Origin: Pseudalkalibacillus sp051842935
GTDB taxonomy: Bacteria > Bacillota > Bacilli > Bacillales > Fictibacillaceae
Length of the DNA: 64,000 nucleotides
Assembly: GCF_051842935.1 (NCBI RefSeq)
Contig: NZ_JBPXRR010000001.1
Span: 1,054,001-1,118,000 of the forward strand
Reading direction: 5' to 3'
A program made the translations under genes and the position numbers. The stretch's first letter is position 1, and every line of letters begins with the position of its first letter. Under the pieces are notes generated by a model, which made no database searches, was not told where the DNA came from, and saw nothing but the letters and a program-made list of their open reading frames with translations. Of the stretch, positions 61,781-64,000 are shown one piece after another.

Positions 61781-61949
61781 CAATTTGATTGGAGTGCAAG
61801 GTGCGAGACTCCAGCGGGATCAGTGGGACAGGTGAGACCATTCAATGTCGCAAAGCGATGAGTGGGCTCACCGCACGCCCCACGGAAAGCGAGCACCTGA
61901 AGCGGAAATCAACTACTTTCAAGAGCATCAAAAGTTTGCGAAAACAGTC
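61781..61949. repeat. Bacillaceae-type interspersed repeat (copy 3, divergent)
   Basis: The element begins near GATTGGAGTGCAAG (61787) and ends near GAAAACAGTC (61949). It contains GAGACTCCAGCGGG, CAGGTGAGACC, GGGCTCACCG and CGGAAAGCGAGCACCTG. GGTGAG can pair with CTCACC. The right end matches, inverted, bases 21073-21102. The 363-base gap 61673-62035 otherwise holds only a terminator and a promoter. Confidence 0.65.
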
Positions 61950-61989
61950 TTTTCTTTTTACATATTGAAGTTTCCTTTTAAATGGATTG

Positions 61990-61998
61990 TGGTAAAAT
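61990..61998 (+). promoter_or_regulatory. Extended -10 promoter element for pgsA
   Basis: TGGTAAAAT, an extended -10 type element, lies 37 bases before the pgsA start; no good -35 is visible. Confidence 0.45.
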
Positions 61999-62035
61999 AG
62001 ACATGTTTACGTTCATATTGATTCAGGAGGAAGTT

Positions 62036-62614
62036 ATGAATTTACCTAATAAGATTACTTTTTCACGTGTATTATTGATTCCGGTATTTATGATTTTTTT
62101 ATTAGTGCCATTTGACTGGGGCGCGATTGAAATCTTTTCGGGAGAGATCCCGACCCATCATTTCATTGCAGCACTCATCTTCATCATTGCATCCTGTACG
62201 GATTGGATTGATGGTTATTATGCAAGAAAGCTTAACATGGTCACCAACTTAGGGAAATTTCTAGATCCATTAGCTGACAAGCTACTCGTCACGGCAGCGT
62301 TGATTGGACTTGTAGAATTACAGCTGGCTCCTGCTTGGATGGTCATTTTGATTTTGAGCCGTGAATTTGCTGTAACTGGATTACGTTTGATCGCTGCAGG
62401 AGATGGCGATGTGATTGCGGCGAGTCAGATGGGTAAATTGAAAACATGGATCCAAATCATTGCGATAGCCGCATTGCTGCTTCACAACGTGCCTTTCACT
62501 GCGCTGTCCATCCCGTTCGCAAGCCTTGCACTATGGGCTGCGACAATCATCACGGTCTATTCCGGATGGGATTATTTTATGAAAAACAAACATATTATGC
62601 TAAAGTCGAAATAA
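62036..62614 (+). CDS. pgsA: CDP-diacylglycerol-glycerol-3-phosphate 3-phosphatidyltransferase
   Basis: PgsA makes phosphatidylglycerol phosphate from CDP-diacylglycerol, the product of CdsA. The CDP-alcohol phosphotransferase signature is visible as DWIDGYYARKLNMVTNLGKFLDPLADK, matching D-G-x2-A-R-x8-G-x3-D-x3-D. The start is ATG 62036 (192 residues) behind CAGGAGG at 62024-62030; the frame is open upstream to 61982. About four to five membrane helices are present. Confidence 0.97.
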   Translation: MNLPNKITFSRVLLIPVFMIFLLVPFDWGAIEIFSGEIPTHHFIAALIFIIASCTDWIDGYYARKLNMVTNLGKFLDPLADKLLVTAALIGLVELQLAPAWMVILILSREFAVTGLRLIAAGDGDVIAASQMGKLKTWIQIIAIAALLLHNVPFTALSIPFASLALWAATIITVYSGWDYFMKNKHIMLKSK

Positions 62615-62624
62615 CAGAACTCAT

Positions 62625-62656
62625 ACCGTCCTTACTTAAAGGGCGGTTTATACTTT
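62625..62656 (+). terminator. Possible terminator between pgsA and cinA
   Basis: ACCGTCC (62625-62631) pairs with GGGCGGT (62641-62647, one G-U), followed by TTATACTTT. cinA starts only 22 bases later, so readthrough is likely. Confidence 0.4.
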
Positions 62657-62677
62657 CCTGAAAATGAGGTGGATTGA

Positions 62678-63919
62678 ATGAACGCTGAAATCATTGCAAT
62701 TGGATCTGAGCTATTACTTGGTCAGATCGCCAATACGAATGCACAATTCATTTCCAAGCAACTAGCTGAGGAAGGAATCAATGTTTTCTATCATACAGTG
62801 GTGGGAGATAACAAAAACCGCTTGATCCAAGCAATTGAAACGGCTTCAGAGCGGTCAGACCTACTGATCTTCACAGGCGGTCTCGGTCCCACGAAAGATG
62901 ATCTAACGAAAGAAACGATTGCGGAACACCTTGGTTTGTCTCTCGTGGAAAACGAAGAAGCGATGGCTTTGATTGAAGGGTACTATGAAAAAACCGGTCA
63001 GACGATGTCCGAAAACAATCGTCGTCAAGCAGTCGTATTTGAAGGCGCGGATGTTCTAGCGAACAATAATGGTATGGCGCCAGGGATGGCACTTCATCAA
63101 GACGGTACGACGTATATCCTATTACCTGGACCACCGAAGGAAATGCAACCGATGTTCATGAATTATGCCATTCCTTACGTGAAGCAGTTCCGTGGGGACG
63201 ATTCACTCATCCATTCGCGTGTCCTTCGTTTCTATGGTATAGGGGAATCTGCTCTTGAAACGAAACTGATGGATTTGATTGATGCACAGACAAACCCGAC
63301 AATTGCACCTCTAGCGGGGAACTTTGAAGTGACATTGAGACTGACAGCGAAATGTCAGACGAAAGCCGAAGGAGAGGCTCTGATCGATAAGCTGGAAGGT
63401 CAGATCTTTGAACGTGTAGGCGAGTATTTTTACGGTTATGACGAGACGAGCCTGTCAGCAGAAGTCATGCAGAAACTTCAAGATACGGATCATACACTGG
63501 CATGCGCTGAAAGCTTGACTGGAGGTTACTTCGGACATGACTTGACGAAAATCTCTGGGATTGGACAAGTATTCCTCGGGGGGTTGATCTGCTATCAGAA
63601 TGATATTAAAAGAGATCTTCTGAAAGTCCCGCAAGAAGTACTGGACAATGAAGGAGCTGTCAGTGAAAAATGTGCTCGATTGATGGCTGAAAATATCCGT
63701 TCCCAGTTCGGCAGTGATTATGGCATCAGCTTTACAGGTGTTGCCGGTCCGAATGAAATGGAAGGGAAATCACCTGGTACTGTCTATATCGGAATCGCCT
63801 CTGAAGGTGGGACGAACATATATCCGTTGAACCTCGCGGGTGGTCGAAATGCGGTACGCAGTCGGACCGTCAATTACGGCTTGTTCTACTTGTTGAAAGA
63901 ATTGAAAAAAGGCGAATAA
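62678..63919 (+). CDS. cinA: Competence/damage-inducible protein CinA
   Basis: A 413-residue two-domain protein: an N-terminal MoCF-like (COG1058) domain with AEIIAIGSELLLGQIANTNAQ and TGGLGPTKDDLTKE, and a C-terminal nicotinamide-nucleotide amidase-like domain (CAESLTGGYFGHDLTKISG, GVAGPNEMEGKSPGTVYIG). Known activities of the family are NMN deamidation and ADP-ribose pyrophosphatase. It lies directly upstream of recA, as in many Bacillota. Its stop region overlaps the LexA-type box of recA. Confidence 0.96.
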   Translation: MNAEIIAIGSELLLGQIANTNAQFISKQLAEEGINVFYHTVVGDNKNRLIQAIETASERSDLLIFTGGLGPTKDDLTKETIAEHLGLSLVENEEAMALIEGYYEKTGQTMSENNRRQAVVFEGADVLANNNGMAPGMALHQDGTTYILLPGPPKEMQPMFMNYAIPYVKQFRGDDSLIHSRVLRFYGIGESALETKLMDLIDAQTNPTIAPLAGNFEVTLRLTAKCQTKAEGEALIDKLEGQIFERVGEYFYGYDETSLSAEVMQKLQDTDHTLACAESLTGGYFGHDLTKISGIGQVFLGGLICYQNDIKRDLLKVPQEVLDNEGAVSEKCARLMAENIRSQFGSDYGISFTGVAGPNEMEGKSPGTVYIGIASEGGTNIYPLNLAGGRNAVRSRTVNYGLFYLLKELKKGE

Positions 63920-63926
63920 ATGTTCG
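63913..63926 (+). promoter_or_regulatory. LexA (SOS) operator of recA
   Basis: CGAATAAATGTTCG is a 14-base match to the Bacillus SOS box CGAAC-N4-GTTCG with one half-site change. It starts inside the last codons of cinA and lies 10 bases upstream of the recA -35. Confidence 0.8.
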
Positions 63927-63935
63927 TAAAAAGTA

Positions 63936-63964
63936 TTGGCAAATGTAATGAAAAACGGTATGAT
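63936..63964 (+). promoter_or_regulatory. recA promoter
   Basis: TTGGCA (63936-63941) and TATGAT (63959-63964) are exactly 17 bases apart, 30 bases before the recA start. Confidence 0.8.
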
Positions 63965-63993
63965 GAGGTTAGTCAATTTAGAGGAGTGATTTC

Positions 63994-64000
63994 ATGAGTG
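63994..64000 (+). CDS. recA: recA, first codons only
   Basis: Only ATGAGTG is inside the window, behind GAGGAGTG at about 63981-63988. The assignment as recA comes from the SOS box, the sigma-A promoter and the position after cinA, not from the protein sequence. Confidence 0.7.

Overview
The window is a chromosomal segment of an endospore-forming, flagellated member of the Bacillaceae (Bacillota). The evidence is gene order: the end of the fla/che operon (fliR to sigD, swrB), then rpsB-tsf-pyrH-frr-uppS-cdsA-dxr-rseP-proS-polC, the rimP-nusA-rnpM-rplGB-infB-ylxP-rbfA-truB-ribF-rpsO-pnp block, ylxY-mlpA-ymxH-dpaAB-asd-dapG-dapA-tepA-ylzJ-spoIIIE, and ymfC...ymfF-ymfH-ymfI-ymfJ-ymfK-rodZ-pgsA-cinA-recA. 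This follows the Bacillus subtilis order almost gene for gene. Every gene is on the + strand. Base composition is moderate (roughly low-to-mid 40s % G+C by eye), ribosome binding sites are strong, and GTG and TTG starts occur. Genus cannot be fixed from the sequence alone.

Layout. 1-13336: flagellar export (FliR, FlhB, FlhA), flagellar placement GTPase/ATPase (FlhF, FlhG), chemotaxis (CheB, A, W, C, D), sigma-D, then a DUF342/FapA-like protein, a small unknown protein and a SwrB-like membrane protein. 13341-23136: translation and membrane genes with a promoter and terminator between most units. 23239-37615: DNA polymerase PolC, the transcription/translation factor operon, rpsO and pnp. 37729-49191: a probably non-catalytic deacetylase-like protein, an M16 peptidase, dipicolinate synthase, the aspartate-family branch (asd, dapG, dapA), TepA and SpoIIIE. 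50146-55882: a GntR/HutC regulator next to a BMP-type nucleoside ABC transporter (nupNOPQ-like), which is the main departure from the B. subtilis order. 56080-64000: M16-like pair, EF-P modification reductase, two conserved unknowns, RodZ, PgsA, CinA and the first codons of recA behind a LexA-type SOS box.

The genes are housekeeping or sporulation genes. I see no prophage, insertion sequence, CRISPR array, tRNA, rRNA or defence island. The unusual material is in the non-coding gaps. Gaps over 300 bp are 20992-21435, 49192-50145 and 61673-62035, and all three hold structured interspersed repeats: a GC-rich imperfect palindrome (one full copy, one half copy, one divergent copy), a 2+2 inverted array of ACGGACA units with an exact 51-bp period, and a cluster of tiny hairpins whose stems differ by compensating changes. 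Other items worth checking are a 19-codon upstream reading frame before uppS, mutually exclusive hairpins between rpsB and tsf, hairpin-bearing leaders before rimP, rpsB and asd, the loss of the catalytic Asp in YlxY, and an ACT-like plus P-loop arrangement in YmfK. I did not find a clearly novel multi-gene system.
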